NCBI GenBank assembly: GCA_003864495.1 | Contig: ML133380.1 | Coordinates: forward strand, 997,129 to 1,061,128 | From: Nemopilema nomurai | Lineage: Eukaryota; Cnidaria; Scyphozoa; Rhizostomeae; Rhizostomatidae | Length of the DNA: 64,000 nucleotides | Reading direction: 5' to 3' | Shown: one piece after another, positions 12,233 through 24,354 of the stretch | Position numbering within the stretch: the stretch's first letter is position 1 | Layout of the letters: each line of letters opens with the position of its first letter | Position numbers and translations under genes: made by a program | The notes under the pieces: model-generated | What the model was told of the DNA's origin: nothing | What the model saw: only the letters and a program-made list of their open reading frames with translations | The model's database searches: none

Positions 12233-15103
12233 CTGAAAACAGACCAAATTTAGATTCCAAATTTAGACTTTCCATGCAAACTCTGTGTACTTCAATAACA
12301 CTCTCTCAAACTAACGTTACTTAACATTTATGCTAATTTACGCATTTACGTATTTATTTAATTGTATGCTAATTTTATCAAACAGACACGTGAATGCTGA
12401 AAATTGGAAAGGATATAGACAAGAACAAATTGCAGACTCTTAATATTTATCCTTCATTGCTAGTTTTCTCCTTACATAATATCTTCTCTAATCCTAAGTG
12501 TAATGCAAGAAAGATTTAGGGCAAAAACTGCCGATAAGATCAAAACTGTTTCAATCGTTCTCTTCAAAGACTTTATCAGGGCAACAAAAATCCTTTTTTG
12601 ATTGAACTTGTTGTTTTCTCATTTCTTCATAATTTCCATTTCGTGTAGTATCTCAGATATCTGGTACTTTCAAGTTGTTGTGACGGCCTGAAGCCAATTT
12701 GTGGACCTAATTCCAAACCATCAACATTTTAGCTTTATTCAATTCTGTTTAGGAAAAGTTTTAGTGTTGAACTCGTGTGTCAGATTCAAGCACTGGGCAA
12801 GCTTTGTTTCTTTCCCTGATTATGTCCCACCATTACCATAGTATGTTTGTTCCAAATAGACGTGGCAGGCAATCGCACTCTTCTCTCTTGAATTTACTGC
12901 CTCGATGGACATTTGTGCATCAACGCGCTTTCAATTTTATGACACCTTGCATCCAAATTCTTGCAATTGAAGGTTTGAAGGAAAGACGGCCTTTCTTTGG
13001 TATGAGGTATGTTTTGAAAATGACAGTAGAGCGATGGGACACATGTGATGTGATGTGATGTTTTACACTATTGTGCAGAAGGTCCCAAGGGGATTTCGTT
13101 TTAAAAAGTAGTAAATCCCATGCGAGTAATGAATCCCAGGGCGCGCTCAAGCGTTGTAATTTTGTCAAATGAAGTTGCGAGCAAATTACTTGCAGAAGAT
13201 GTTATCTGAAGGCATTTGCCAGTTCAGAGGCAAGATACGTTCAAATAATTGTCATGCAAGTAGTGTGCAGAGAAAAGTAAAGAAGATAGTCGCTCTTCAC
13301 CAACGAAAGGTAGGCCTTTTCGCAGTATGAATGCTTGATTCAAGGGGTAATCTATGATGACAATGTGTAGTTATAAATGCAGGCAGGAAAACGTGAAAGT
13401 ACGCAATTCATGGCGAAGTAAATAATTGTTTGAGCTTTAAATATCATAAAGATGAAGCTCTGAGTTTAACTCTAGGCTCTGAGCAAACAGGCTTCAAGAG
13501 AATTCAAGAAAGCTTCCAATCTTTCAACAAAATGAGCTTTCTTTCAGACACTGTAACAAGACCTCAAGTTTGTAAACAGTTGCTAGTTTGAAGTGGCCGT
13601 TACAGTGCCTATGATGGTCTTCAGAGTGGAATACTAACCAGCAATATCGTATGTCGACTGCTTTAAGTCTTTCCACGGGTTTCCCACGGCATGCACTAAA
13701 AGAATTTGGAGGTAGAGATTGCAAGTTTAGTAGAGATACGGAATCGCACTAAAGGGAATAGAAGCATAGGTCAAGCACTTTCTTAAAATAGACAGTACAG
13801 AGCCTGAGCAGTGTAGTCACATTGTAACTGTAGTCACTGTGCACGTGAAGTAGACTCAAAGGCATATCGCGTGCAATCTACAGTGGAAGTGAGCACGTGA
13901 AATGGTAGATGGATACTTGTGATTGGTTGATGTTTGATTGACAGTTCGAGCTTGCTGGCTCGGAGCCATTTAAATATGCTTCAATTCCCTTTAATCTCAA
14001 AACGTTAGTAACTAGAATCAATTTTTGTGTGGAATGATTTACACATCGGTGTAAACACAGAAATGTGTTTCAATAGAAGGAAATCTGAATGAATGAAGAT
14101 ATTTCCAGTTGCACAAAAAAACTGTTTCTGTGACTACCATTTTTGATTCGCCTCAAATTCAGTTTCCTTTATTGACAACTCAAATTGAAAAAATAAACAG
14201 TCGTAGACTTCTTGCTATGGCCTGATATTCGCCAAAATAACAAGCCAAGGCAGGACAATTCGAGCCACAAGACAAGCAAAATAAGTCGATAAACGAATTG
14301 ACAGAGTAGAAGAGATTCTGTTGACAGTAGACAACCAACAGGGGAATCATAAACAGGCCAAAAGGTTCTCCTCCACAGAGGTCACGTCGCTGAGCAGGAG
14401 TAAAGTGAACGGGATTCACCGAGCCGATAGCTATGCAGCTGCAAGAGAGGGCAGCCATTTCAGCTTTTCAGCAATATCCAGCGTGTGATATCCGGCACTT
14501 TAATCCAGCTTGTCTGGATTCTAGATGATGATTCCAGGAGATTAAAACCAACAGAACAAAAGGCCTTTCAATATATTCATCTTTTGCTCGAGTGCGCGTG
14601 AGGCTATGCAAATGAACCACTCTTAAATTCACGAACTTTCTTGACATTTTTCACAAACAATCAGCGCCGCTGTTTCAACGGGTTTTGTTTTGACTTGCAA
14701 GCCATTAGACACCTCATTTTAATGTACGAGGTGTTTTTCATATTAATAAAATGCCATTAATCATTAAAAGTTTCTTATTAACTATTAGGGTACGGCGGTA
14801 GTTGATTATGCTAGGCTGCATTTAGTTGGTGAAGTCTAAGTGTTATCGTAACCTCCAAACAGGCTAGATACAAAACTGCTTTGAAAGCGGGCCTAGATAT
14901 AAATCCAGGAACAAGTTCTGCACGTGCTTTTACAGCGTCTCTTAAGTCATTTCCATTTTACATCCAAGTTCTCTCTTTGCATTAGCCCCAGTTCTCTCTT
15001 TGCATTGAAATGACGTCACACGAAGCAGACGTGAAATTAAAATTATGTCATATTTAAATGACGTCACCTGAAAATGACGTCACTCTTTCGCTACATCCCT
15101 GCA
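12233..15103. other. Intergenic stretch between G3 and G4
   Basis: It should contain the missing first exon and promoter of G3 and the 3' untranslated region of G4. I searched the minus strand for a signal-peptide exon with a phase-1 donor and found none that is convincing. Three CRE-type palindromes lie at its right end. Confidence 0.5.
15011..15082. promoter_or_regulatory. Cluster of three TGACGTCA (CRE/ATF-type) palindromes
   Basis: Perfect TGACGTCA occurs at 15011-15018, 15059-15066 and 15075-15082. Just before it, agttctctctttgcatt appears twice (about 14968 and 14990). TGACGTCA is the established CREB/ATF binding palindrome. The cluster lies 22 bp past the stop of G4 and upstream of G3 on the same strand, so it could be a G3 element or lie in the G4 3' region. 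Function is inferred only. Confidence 0.4.
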
Positions 15104-16677
15104 TTACCTACCAAGAGCTCCTCCAACATTCATGTCATGGCAACACACAGGCTGCATATTTTCGTCCATGTGAGGCGCCTCGTTATGACTTTCAGGGGCC
15201 TCTTCTTCGTGGTGGCTATCCGAATTCCTAGGCTCCTCTGTTGCCCATGCTGGCTCCAGTTGGATGTTGTTGATTACTTCGTGCGAGACAGTTGCCTCGT
15301 GAATATCACAACATGGCTCCATATCGTGTCCAGGTGAACCACCCTCATCGCCATAACTAGGGCCACCATCCGACATATCAAGCTGATTCGACATGAGGCC
15401 CATAAATCGCTTCTTGTACTTGTCTCCCACATCTCTGTACAATTCTGGCTTCTTCTGTGATTCCTCAGCCACTTGTTTTGCCAAGAGCTTGCCTGTGGTC
15501 AAAGAATTCGTATGTGGATTAAGTGAGTTCAGAATTCGCTCTACATTCACTGGTCCCCGGAGTCCTCCCTTCCGATGACCTTCTCGAGTAATTGTTACGT
15601 CAATGCCACCCGGGTACCGTTGAGTCGACACTCGTTTCGAAGCTGCTATATCTTCGCCTCTAATAAACGTGGAAGGAAAATGCCTCGTATCCATGGAGCC
15701 TCCGTGATTCTCCCAGCTCATAAACTTCCTTCTCTGTTCGTCTGGATCAGTTTGTGACGTCACCCTTTGTGACGTGATTTGCTGCGAAGGCATGTCCAAA
15801 GGCAAGTCTCCCTTAGCACCTGGTAGACCAATGCTGTCCATGTCCTGGTGGGATGACAAAGATGACACGAGACTTGAAATCGAATCTCCCATCTGCTCCT
15901 CCTTATGTTGTTCTTCATCGCCCATCCATCTTTGCCTGGATTTGCTTGGAATAAATGACCCTTTTAGGCCTAACAGCTCTGAAAGGTGTCCAAATGGGTT
16001 TGCCTGGACATTTCTTTCAATAAAGTTCTTTTGAATTTTAGAGCCTTTGCTAAAGCTTATTTGATTCTTTTTGTCCTTAGAGTCTTTCTCCGTGTCATGC
16101 TTTTTTAAGGAGTTTGGCTTTTGGGCCCCCTTCTCACGTTTTTCAATTGCGTGGTCCTTGTCAATACTATTTGCAGATTGTAGTTCCTTTCTATCATCTA
16201 GAAAAGATTTTCCCTTTAAGCAAGTTCAAATATCTATGTCAAAGAAGCGTACTCTCATCCTTAGCGTCAATCACTAGTTAGTCATGAATCATAATAATGT
16301 ATTTGAAAATCATCTAATATTTATACTATACCCCCATTACAAACCTTTTTTATGCTTTTACTTTATTCCTTTTAGTGTGAACTTTGTTCCTATTATCCAT
16401 TCAATCATAACTAGTTCTCATTCTTTAATAAAAGGAACAAATGTATTGCTAAACTAGAAAATTATACTTTCAATAACTGGCAGCATTTTCAACAATATCG
16501 ATGTGCAAAAATAGCCTAGAAAGTTTAGTAACAAGCAAATCACAACGTTATCTAACAACGTAATATATTCCAAATGTATTTGTGCATGTATTTGTTTATC
16601 GACTTACCTGTCTTGCAATAACTGAATCTGAAGGTGTCCACCAAGATAAGAAGTAGGAAGGTTGTTTGCAGCTTCAT
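15104..16677 (-). CDS. G4: secreted hydrophilic protein with two CC-containing motifs
   Basis: Two exons and a complete frame of 387 residues. Exon 1 (16677-16608) encodes a clear signal peptide, MKLQTTFLLLILVDTFRFSY, then CKT, and ends in a phase-1 gtaagt donor. Exon 2 runs from 16197 (tttctag acceptor) to the stop at 15104. The mature chain is Lys/Asp/Ser-rich at first (KKHDTEKDSKDKKNQ), then has a more ordered part (NPFGHLSELLGLKGSF; RILNSLNPHTNSLTTGKLL followed by AKQVAEES), then an acidic His-rich tail. Two cysteine pairs near the C terminus (EPCCDIHE and PVCCHDMN) could bind metal or form disulphides. The segment with AKQVAEE loosely recalls the AEQL motif of G3 and G5. No known family is recognised. 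The intron position and phase match the other cluster genes. Confidence 0.75.
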
Positions 16678-19600
16678 GTTGGGTTTGTTATTTGCCTCCC
16701 TAGAAAACGAATACCAACCTTGGAAAATAGTACAGCATTAATGATCCGCCACGATTTATTTGTTCTTGCGCAAATCAGTGAGATCCTCAATACCTCCTCA
16801 ATTCAACTGCTTGCTATTGTTATTTTCCATGCAAATGCTTTGATTAACAATAATTCTGGTGCAGAACAATAAGCTTCTATAAAAAGTCATCTCTCTGTTC
16901 GCTAAGTAGGCCCCAATCCTTTCCACAATCGCTTCTGTTGAATCTTTCTACAATTTCAGGCAAAACCTATAAATTTTCTACTTTCCCCCTCTTCTTCACG
17001 CTTAAATCTGTATGATAAAGAATCTCTTCATAGGTCGGTTTAGAGTGAGTTCATCAACATACATTTTGAGATGAAGACACAGTACTGCTACAATATAAAA
17101 ACTTGGTAAGTCTCTTTCTTTTAACTGTTTTTACTCTTGAAACAAGAGATTGAAAAGCTTTCGTTACCTAGAGGCAATCCAAGTTTCTTGAATCGCATTT
17201 AATCAAATCACGAATTTATTGATTTGCATTGCACTCTGTTTTTACTCCAGTTTGTTGACGCCCTTGAGAACTTTATCAAGAATAAGAACCTATGTTATTT
17301 GCATAATAGATCCCCCTTTTCTACTGCAGTTTGCAAAACTTTGCATTTGCTGTTGCTAGACCAATGAAATTTTCGTGCCTACCAATTGGGCCTCTTAAAA
17401 GTAATTTTCAGCAGGCTTCACTGGCAGGTGTTATGGACTCGAAGCTGCTTGCAGAGCCATTATAATCATGATCAAGAAAGTCAAGAACCATAAATTTTAC
17501 TCCCGAAGAACATAATATAATTTATCCATTTTATAGGTACATCTCCCTAAAACGACATCACTAAAAGTCTTATAGACGCATATGCATTCGAGAAAAGAAA
17601 TATCTTCTCATAAAACAATCGTAGAAAAACAAACAGTACCTTCCTGCAGTCAATGCATTTTTCCTAAGAATCAAAACATTTCTTGTAGAGCATTGATGTG
17701 AAATGATTTCTCCTTCAACACGACAAATTCTGCTCTTTGCAAACAATTTTTGAAATTTAATAGATAATTTGACTTTTGCTGTTTTTTGAAATCAATATTA
17801 TCGCTTGTACTTGCCATCGATCCAGTACTGGACATAGATGTCAGCGACCTGATCGTAAACAAAATTGTTCCTGCGCAGACAGGGCTACAAATAATCTTCG
17901 TTGCAATCGTCATGGTTGCTTTTGTTATCTATTATTTATATGCTCCAGCGCCCGTCCACCGAGTACAAGCGTATCTCCAAATGATCATTGCTCGAGTGAT
18001 TGCTGTGATTGCACCCACCTATGATGCTGGGGTTTAATACCGCCTTAGGATGCATGTTTTGAATGCAAGCCTTAATTGCTGCCATGTCACTGATGCCAAA
18101 TGCAGCTCTTTCAAATGCAGTACTATTGATTGGAATAGACGCCCAGTCTCAAAGCGTCCCCACATATCTTCGGGGTCTTCATCGAATAAGCGCCTATATG
18201 TAAAGTTATTATCGTTTGGCCCCTTGCGTTGTATATGTTACTACAAAACAAATGCAAGATACTTTTCCCAGAGTCGGTAGCTACAATGATTCCAATGATT
18301 GTGATGATTAATTCACTAAGCAACCTTCAAGTTAAAGATGCTAATAAAGTGACATGTCCCTCTAATATGAACGTTTTAGAACAGAACCATGAAGAATCTC
18401 TTTCAGTCCTATCTCTATCAGGTTTGGGACAAGTCTTGAATATCGGAGGGTATCGATGTGAGCGATTTCTACTGAGAGATAAATGTCATATTGTATCGGC
18501 AGTGTTCACACTGTAAATATTTGACAATCACAGCATAACTCAGACATACAAAACTAGTCGCATTTGAAAGACCTGTTTGGCTTTATACATCCTACATGCA
18601 ATCACAAACCATTCTATTCAAGCATCATCTCCTTACAAAGCATGAAGCACTAATTGCTTGAAACTTTATATAAGAATGCAATTGATGTGCTTCGTTATTT
18701 CTTTGGACGAAGCATGATTAAAGTATGGAGGTGACGTAATGTCACTTCAAAACTTGCCCTGCTTCTAATAACTAACAAACGGCCTACCTGCTAGATGCTT
18801 AAGTAGCTTAATCTTTTTGGACTGGCCTAAAGATGGCCCTACATATGAAACAATTCGGCAAGGCTTTATATTTGCAAGGAAAGGCTACTACCTTAACACT
18901 CACGGAGCGAGAGCATCTGAGCTGTCCTCCTTAACACCTAAAACCTGTGCAAGAACGATTGGCCAGTTTTGCTCGACCAAGTCCAGCAACTCCTACCTGT
19001 CTACCTATATAACAACAAGACAACATATTCGCGACGATAACATCAAGTGATAACACAAATTGTAACTGATCTACACTGATAATGCAGTCACGAGCGACCA
19101 TCTTTCGCATGGCAGTGTGAAGGAGCGGATGGCGAGTCAGTGAACAAATTATAAACAGTACTTGGTGTGTTTTAACAGTATGCGTTAGTGTCTGATGGCC
19201 TTCCCTGGAGTATCATGATATTCAAGGTGAGACATTTTCATGTATTCTCCACATTATCTATCCGTTTTTCATTATATCCCCATTATCCTTCCTTTCAATC
19301 GGTCATATTCTTAGCTAAATATTTCTTCTGCTATGGTTTTTGGAAAACATGATAGCAAGTTTCAAATTAAACTACCTAAGGAAATTTGAATGTTACTGAA
19401 AGTGAAAATTTATTATTGTCGGCTGCTAGTCTTATCTACAAAATGTTGTGCCATATTTAAATTTATACTTCGTTCTTTGACTTCTATGTCCAAGTTAACT
19501 GTACTGCCTATTGCAAACTAAGTTTTTTAAATTCCCATTGGTAAAAAATCCACTGGGTTCAAGTCCGAAAAATTTAAATATCCTCGATGGGATTTCTTTC

Positions 19601-19691
19601 CATCGCATTTTCAGATTCTTTTCCCTTCCTATCCTTCCTATCCCTCGATTTATCATTGCATACTTAACTTCATCTTGCAGATACAGACACA
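16678..19691. other. Intergenic stretch between divergent G4 and G5
   Basis: It should hold both promoters. A 67-codon minus-strand frame at 18237-18034 has a protein-like composition (NFTYRRLFDEDPEDMWGRFE), and a plus-strand frame at 17786-18037 has a hydrophobic stretch (GLQIIFVAIVMVAFVIYYLY). Neither has a start or splice context I can support; they may be relics of a mobile element. Confidence 0.45.
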
Positions 19692-21417
19692 ATGATTTTC
19701 CTCTCAATCTTCGTATGTCTCTTAGGTACGATAAACAAGTTTTTCTTCTATCTAATCAGCCTAATTTGAACATAGAATCAAAATCAAACTTCTTACTTCA
19801 AATAATTGCAAACGCAGTGATAGCACTTGAATAGCGCTCTTGTATCTTGTTTACAAAGAATTTAACTGGAGCATTGAGCGTTCTTCAATTGCAATTTGAT
19901 AAGGAAGATTTGCAACAGGACAAGCTAAAGTCACTTTACCAGCAAGCAGGCAAGGCCTCTATTTAAGGAAATTCAACGTCTACTAGATATGAAATTGCTG
20001 AATTCCCTCGATTTATATGCTACTCGGTAATACAATAATTAGTTTAACTGTAAACTAGTTAACTTATATAGACCAATCTACTTCAACCATTCATGAGGGC
20101 TGAGAAAGAAGGTCTTCTTTTTATCAGTGATTAATCTCTATATTTGACAATTGACAGGTCCTACGTTTTATTTGGCTGCATATGTTATGATTACTATGAT
20201 CATAATGATTATTGTTGTGATCAAGTAGATTCTGATTACTGCGATTATAATGATTATGGTGATCCCGTTTATGCTGATTGCTATGATTAAGGTGATTACG
20301 ATGGTGATTATGTTACAGTGATCACTGTGATTTTGATGATTAAGAAGGGATCATGTTGTCGATGATGAATTCCTTATATACAATTAGCCTTTAAAAATCT
20401 TTAAAAATAGACGTTTTGGAGTATAATAATACTGCAATATACGAGTGATTCGGTCGATCTGATTAGATGCTACCTTGGCATACAACGTCTGCCAAACATG
20501 ATAATGGATTGACTTCTGGGCATCTCGGGTTCCTATAACGAGCATTCAAGAAACAAACAGAATTCTTTACATTTGTAAAAGCATAATAAAAATAGGTAAT
20601 TTTGTTCTATTAATTTTCGACTGTATTACCACTTTATTTCTTAGAGAAACTGGTTGCTAGTGTGACGTAGTAGAAAGTTATTTACGAAGAGAGCTTTTGT
20701 CTGTAACCTGATTTATTTTTTAGAACTGTCTAATAATTGCGGGTCATCCAGAGTTGTTTACGATACTGGAAAAGCCAAGATTAATGGTCCTGAATACGTG
20801 AAACCAAAGGAAGACAAGGCCATATCGAAGTCCAACGTCGAGGGTGGGAAACTACAAGCGAGTGACCAATCAGGGAACGATGTAAAGATAATAACTAAGG
20901 ATTTTGTCGTGAACATTGCGAACAGTGGCAAACAAAAATCGGATGTCTCATTTGAGCAGTTGGAAGATGGGAAGATTGATCTGGGAGCACCAATGCTCAG
21001 GGAAGAAAATTTACAAGAGAAGAATGCTGCCGAGGACATTCCGGAAAACATGAAAACGATTTTGAAAAACGTTTGACGAGAGCAATTGCTAGCAGATTGT
21101 CAGAAGGAAACTTAGGCCTTACTGTGGGGGATGCTCCTGGTGAAAATTCAAAACCACTTATGAAGGATAAACTGACTGGGAGATTTGTGCACTTTGTAGA
21201 GAATTTGGCTAAGAAGCTGAAACTAGATGTTGTAACTGTGGCGGAGCAATTGATATCGAGGTATAACAAGCTGGATGAAGCCGAGGTTGAAATGACAGCA
21301 GGGTTTGCGAGAGATGTAATACCAGTTGTTCCATCGCAGTTCATTTCCACGTTAAAGGCCTTATCAAAGTTGGTCAAAATTGAAATGGCGTCTGCAAGGA
21401 TTATAAAAAGGTCTTGA
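19692..21417 (+). CDS. G5: small secreted protein, paralogue of the G3 C-terminal region; frame broken once
   Basis: Exon 1 (19692-19725) encodes MIFLSIFVCLLG, a very short signal sequence, and ends in a phase-1 donor (gtacg). Exon 2 starts at 20724 after ttttttag and continues ELSNNCGSSRVVYDTGKAKI. The frame ends at a TGA at 21073-21075, but the frame one base back is open and clearly coding to a stop at 21415-21417. One missing base in the T/A runs at about 21059-21070 would join them and make exon 2 a whole number of codons. The second half has GRFVHFVENLAKKLKLD and VVTVAEQLISRY, closely resembling G3 exon C. A polyadenylation signal AATAAA lies at 21452. Whether the break is real or an assembly error is unresolved. 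Function unknown; likely exported. Confidence 0.65.
20180..20345. repeat. Imperfect GATTA/ATGATT-rich repeat in the G5 intron
   Basis: Irregularly spaced gatt and atgatt words recur (gattactatgatcataatg, gattattgttgtgatcaag). It is degenerate, with no fixed period. Confidence 0.6.
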
Positions 21418-22872
21418 GAATTCCGAATTTCACGTTCAATTTGCAGTATTTAATAAACCTGGTGTTTTGTTATTGAGTCAAAATTGCTTTGTAGTTTTAA
21501 GGCTTTGTAAAAGTTGTGGGATCGAAGAAAAGTTGTGTACTTCTTGTGACATATATTTCTAACTAATGCAGTATTCTATGGGATAAATCCTTTCGTTTAT
21601 GTCATAGATACTGAAGTCAAAACTTACCAAGGCAGAGAGTCCAGTCGCTTTTTCAAAACTTCCTCCGGCTGCAATTTTTACAATTATAACCTTCCTCATT
21701 ACCAATCCAAAATAAAAGTTTAATTTTAATCACTTTTATTTTTTATTATGCAAATTGCTAATAAAACTTCCTCAAATATGACATTGACAAGCAAAACCTT
21801 TCTACAGCTCCCAGCCCGTGGAGCCATCTAATTTCTGCACTCTGAGCCTAAGGATGAACTTTGCACTCTGAACTTTGCACTATTAAAAGTTGAATGGAGC
21901 CATGAATAGACACAGATAAAAGAAATAAAGCACATCTAATAGTGATAAATATTTCTTTGTTTATCAAAATTTGTTAGAGTATCTCATTAAAAGATTTTTG
22001 TAACTTCACTGTTATATGATTTAATTGGTTATTCCTAGAAGAGATTTACAATGTCACACGCGTTTAAAGATCTAAACTTCAGTTTGAAAAAGGTAGACAA
22101 GGACTTTGTATAAACATTAGCTGAAAACATTTACAAATGCTTTGACTAATCTTGTGATAATATAATGGGTACTTTAACGTCCCTGAAATCTACCCTTCTT
22201 TATTTCATTTACAGTAAAAATATTACAAAAGATCATATCAAAATAATCTATTCCTAATCCGGTACCAAGCACAGGATAAAGGATTACAAGGATCATGTTA
22301 GGGTTTCGACGGATCCCGAAGATTTGAGATTCCAACGGATCTCATACCTTCGTGTTAACGACGCTTAAAATCTTAAAAACCGGTGAGAATAGTCAAGGGA
22401 CATGTTACACTGATAATGTGAGTTGGAGCGTTGATGAAATCTAGATTTGAAAATCTTACGATCCTCGCAATCTTGACGATTTTTATAACTAATTGTAAGA
22501 AACAAATGGATTCTTAGAAATATCAAACTAAATTCTTACATAATCCGATGAAAGTAAGAATCAATTACCATTTATCGGACGTTCAAAATTGTCAGTCATT
22601 GTACAAGTATTTTTCAGGTCTCATTCCTTCAAGTTAGAACAGAACCTGGCTATACTGAGAGGGCGAGGGGCATAGCTTACTCCCACTTCCTTTTGGAGCA
22701 AAGCAACTTTTTAGACATTGCAGAAGGTGATAGAGAGAAATTTATACATAGAAAGAAAGACTGTTATTCTGTTATTAATTAGGTTTAATTGTAAGAGTAT
22801 CCCTGGAACGACACGTTTTAGAAACTTTTTATCGCGATTCATGGCAGCGGCCTTTACGAAATGCTTTTGTTT
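21418..22872. other. Intergenic stretch between convergent G5 and G6
   Basis: AT-rich DNA with the G5 polyadenylation signal at 21452. No other feature is supported. Confidence 0.5.
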
Positions 22873-24354
22873 TCACATTTTGCACCCCTCCCCCTTCCCC
22901 TCCCCCTTCCCCTCCCAGACTCTCAAATACAAACAACCGGTCCTGCAGGACACACGTAAACGACTTCCAAACCTGTTTAGTGGAACAAATGTTACCAGCA
23001 ATGTTTCATTCGTCTTCCGAATCAACATTTCCAAACAGAAGATTCGGCTGCTTATCGAACATCCTCGTGAGTAATCATTGTCATCTTCGTCTTCGTCATC
23101 ATCATAGTCGTCTTGTCTCCCGCCTGCCATCTCATAGACGACGGATGGTGCAAACTCTGGCCTCCTATCCTCATAAGTCTCATCTTCCACCGTTCTGACG
23201 TTGTCTCTAGGTCCCAGTCTTTCTTCCTCAACCGGCAATCTCTTCATGCCCAAGAAATTATTGATCACATTACGTCCAATCAGGCTTTGCTTGCCGCCGG
23301 GCCGAAAATTAGAATCATCTTCCTCACCTTCTTCGTCATCATCGTCATAGTTCGAATCATCTTCATTGAAGAACGGATTGCGTTGGCGTAGTTTCGATAA
23401 GAAAGGCGACAGAAACCTCTTGTTTGCTTCAGAGTAATCCAGAACGGCCATTTGCCCCTGCGTCCTTTTTGCGAGTCGATTCAGCATCATAAAGACTGGG
23501 TCATAGCGCTGCTGCATTGGGGCACTGTCTTCAATTGCAATTATGTAATCCTTTCTCGATCGATTCAACCTCTGGTAATGTTCATTAAAACTCGCGTTTT
23601 TAGAAAGAGTGCCGTTGGTTTGTGTTATGGTGTCGTTGGCTGTTTTTACATTCTTGTCGCTTGTTGCATGTTTACTACTTGTCACAGATACTAGAAAAGA
23701 CCATTTTTACGAAAATTCAGATAGAATGCATTATTTATTACTTTAGCCATGGTAATCTCGATTTCTCGAAGTGCATCGATTATTTATCTTGACCAACAAA
23801 CGAGGACATTTCCCATTTTAAGCAAGTTCTTTGTCAAAGAACGAAAACGCACATTTTCTGCCCACCACAATCCTTAAAAGGCATAGGGTTGCGCATTCTG
23901 CCCTAGAAGTTGGCACTGAAGTGCATTAAAAAGGGGGGTTTAATGATGGTCCACAAATTTGCCCAGTTTTGCCTGCCCCCTTCAAAGCCTTTTTTGTGCA
24001 GGGGACCATGGTATTAACCATTTATCTAAGCCCTAAATTATCTGAGCTTCTGCGCTTTTATAATCCTTCTTCTTGACTCAGACTCTTAAATGCCAATCGG
24101 CTGCAATATTTTAGACGCGCTACATCTGATTACCTGACTTTAGGCTCGAAGACTTAAAATATTTTCAGCATTAGGATACGTTAATGACTTTCTGGAATGC
24201 CTTGCAAATACTACCCTAACAGTTTATCTTGAAACTGCTTTTTTTTTAATTATAAACATATACTTTTTAGTATAAAGTTGAAGGCCTTACCCTTAATAGG
24301 TGACAACAGTAAAACCAGGGACAGGGGAATAATGCCAAGTTTGGTCCAAATCAT
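22873..24354 (-). CDS. G6: secreted acidic protein with Asp/Glu tracts
   Basis: Exon 1 (24354-24291) encodes MIWTKLGIIPLSLVLLLSPI then KG, a good signal peptide, and ends in a phase-1 gtaagg donor. Exon 2 runs from 23690 (ttttctag acceptor) to a stop at 22873. The chain starts VSVTSSKHATSDK. It contains a possible helical stretch (VFMMLNRLAKRTQGQMAVLD), then strongly acidic tracts (NEDDSNYDDDDEEGEEDDSN and DDYDDDEDEDDNDYS). It ends in a segment with five cysteines and a GKGE repeat encoded by a cct/ccc-rich run at about 22886-22920. Long acidic tracts are typical of calcium-binding or mineral-associated secreted proteins, but that is only a composition argument. No domain is recognised. Total length is 290 residues. 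Confidence 0.72.

Noticed and set aside
14180..14458. Signal exon for G3 (MAALSCSCIAIGSVNP)
   Set aside because: The hydrophobic core is poor and no phase-1 donor follows.
21059..21075. Programmed -1 frameshifting in G5
   Set aside because: The heptamer is not canonical, and the same kind of one-base deletion recurs in three unrelated places in the window.
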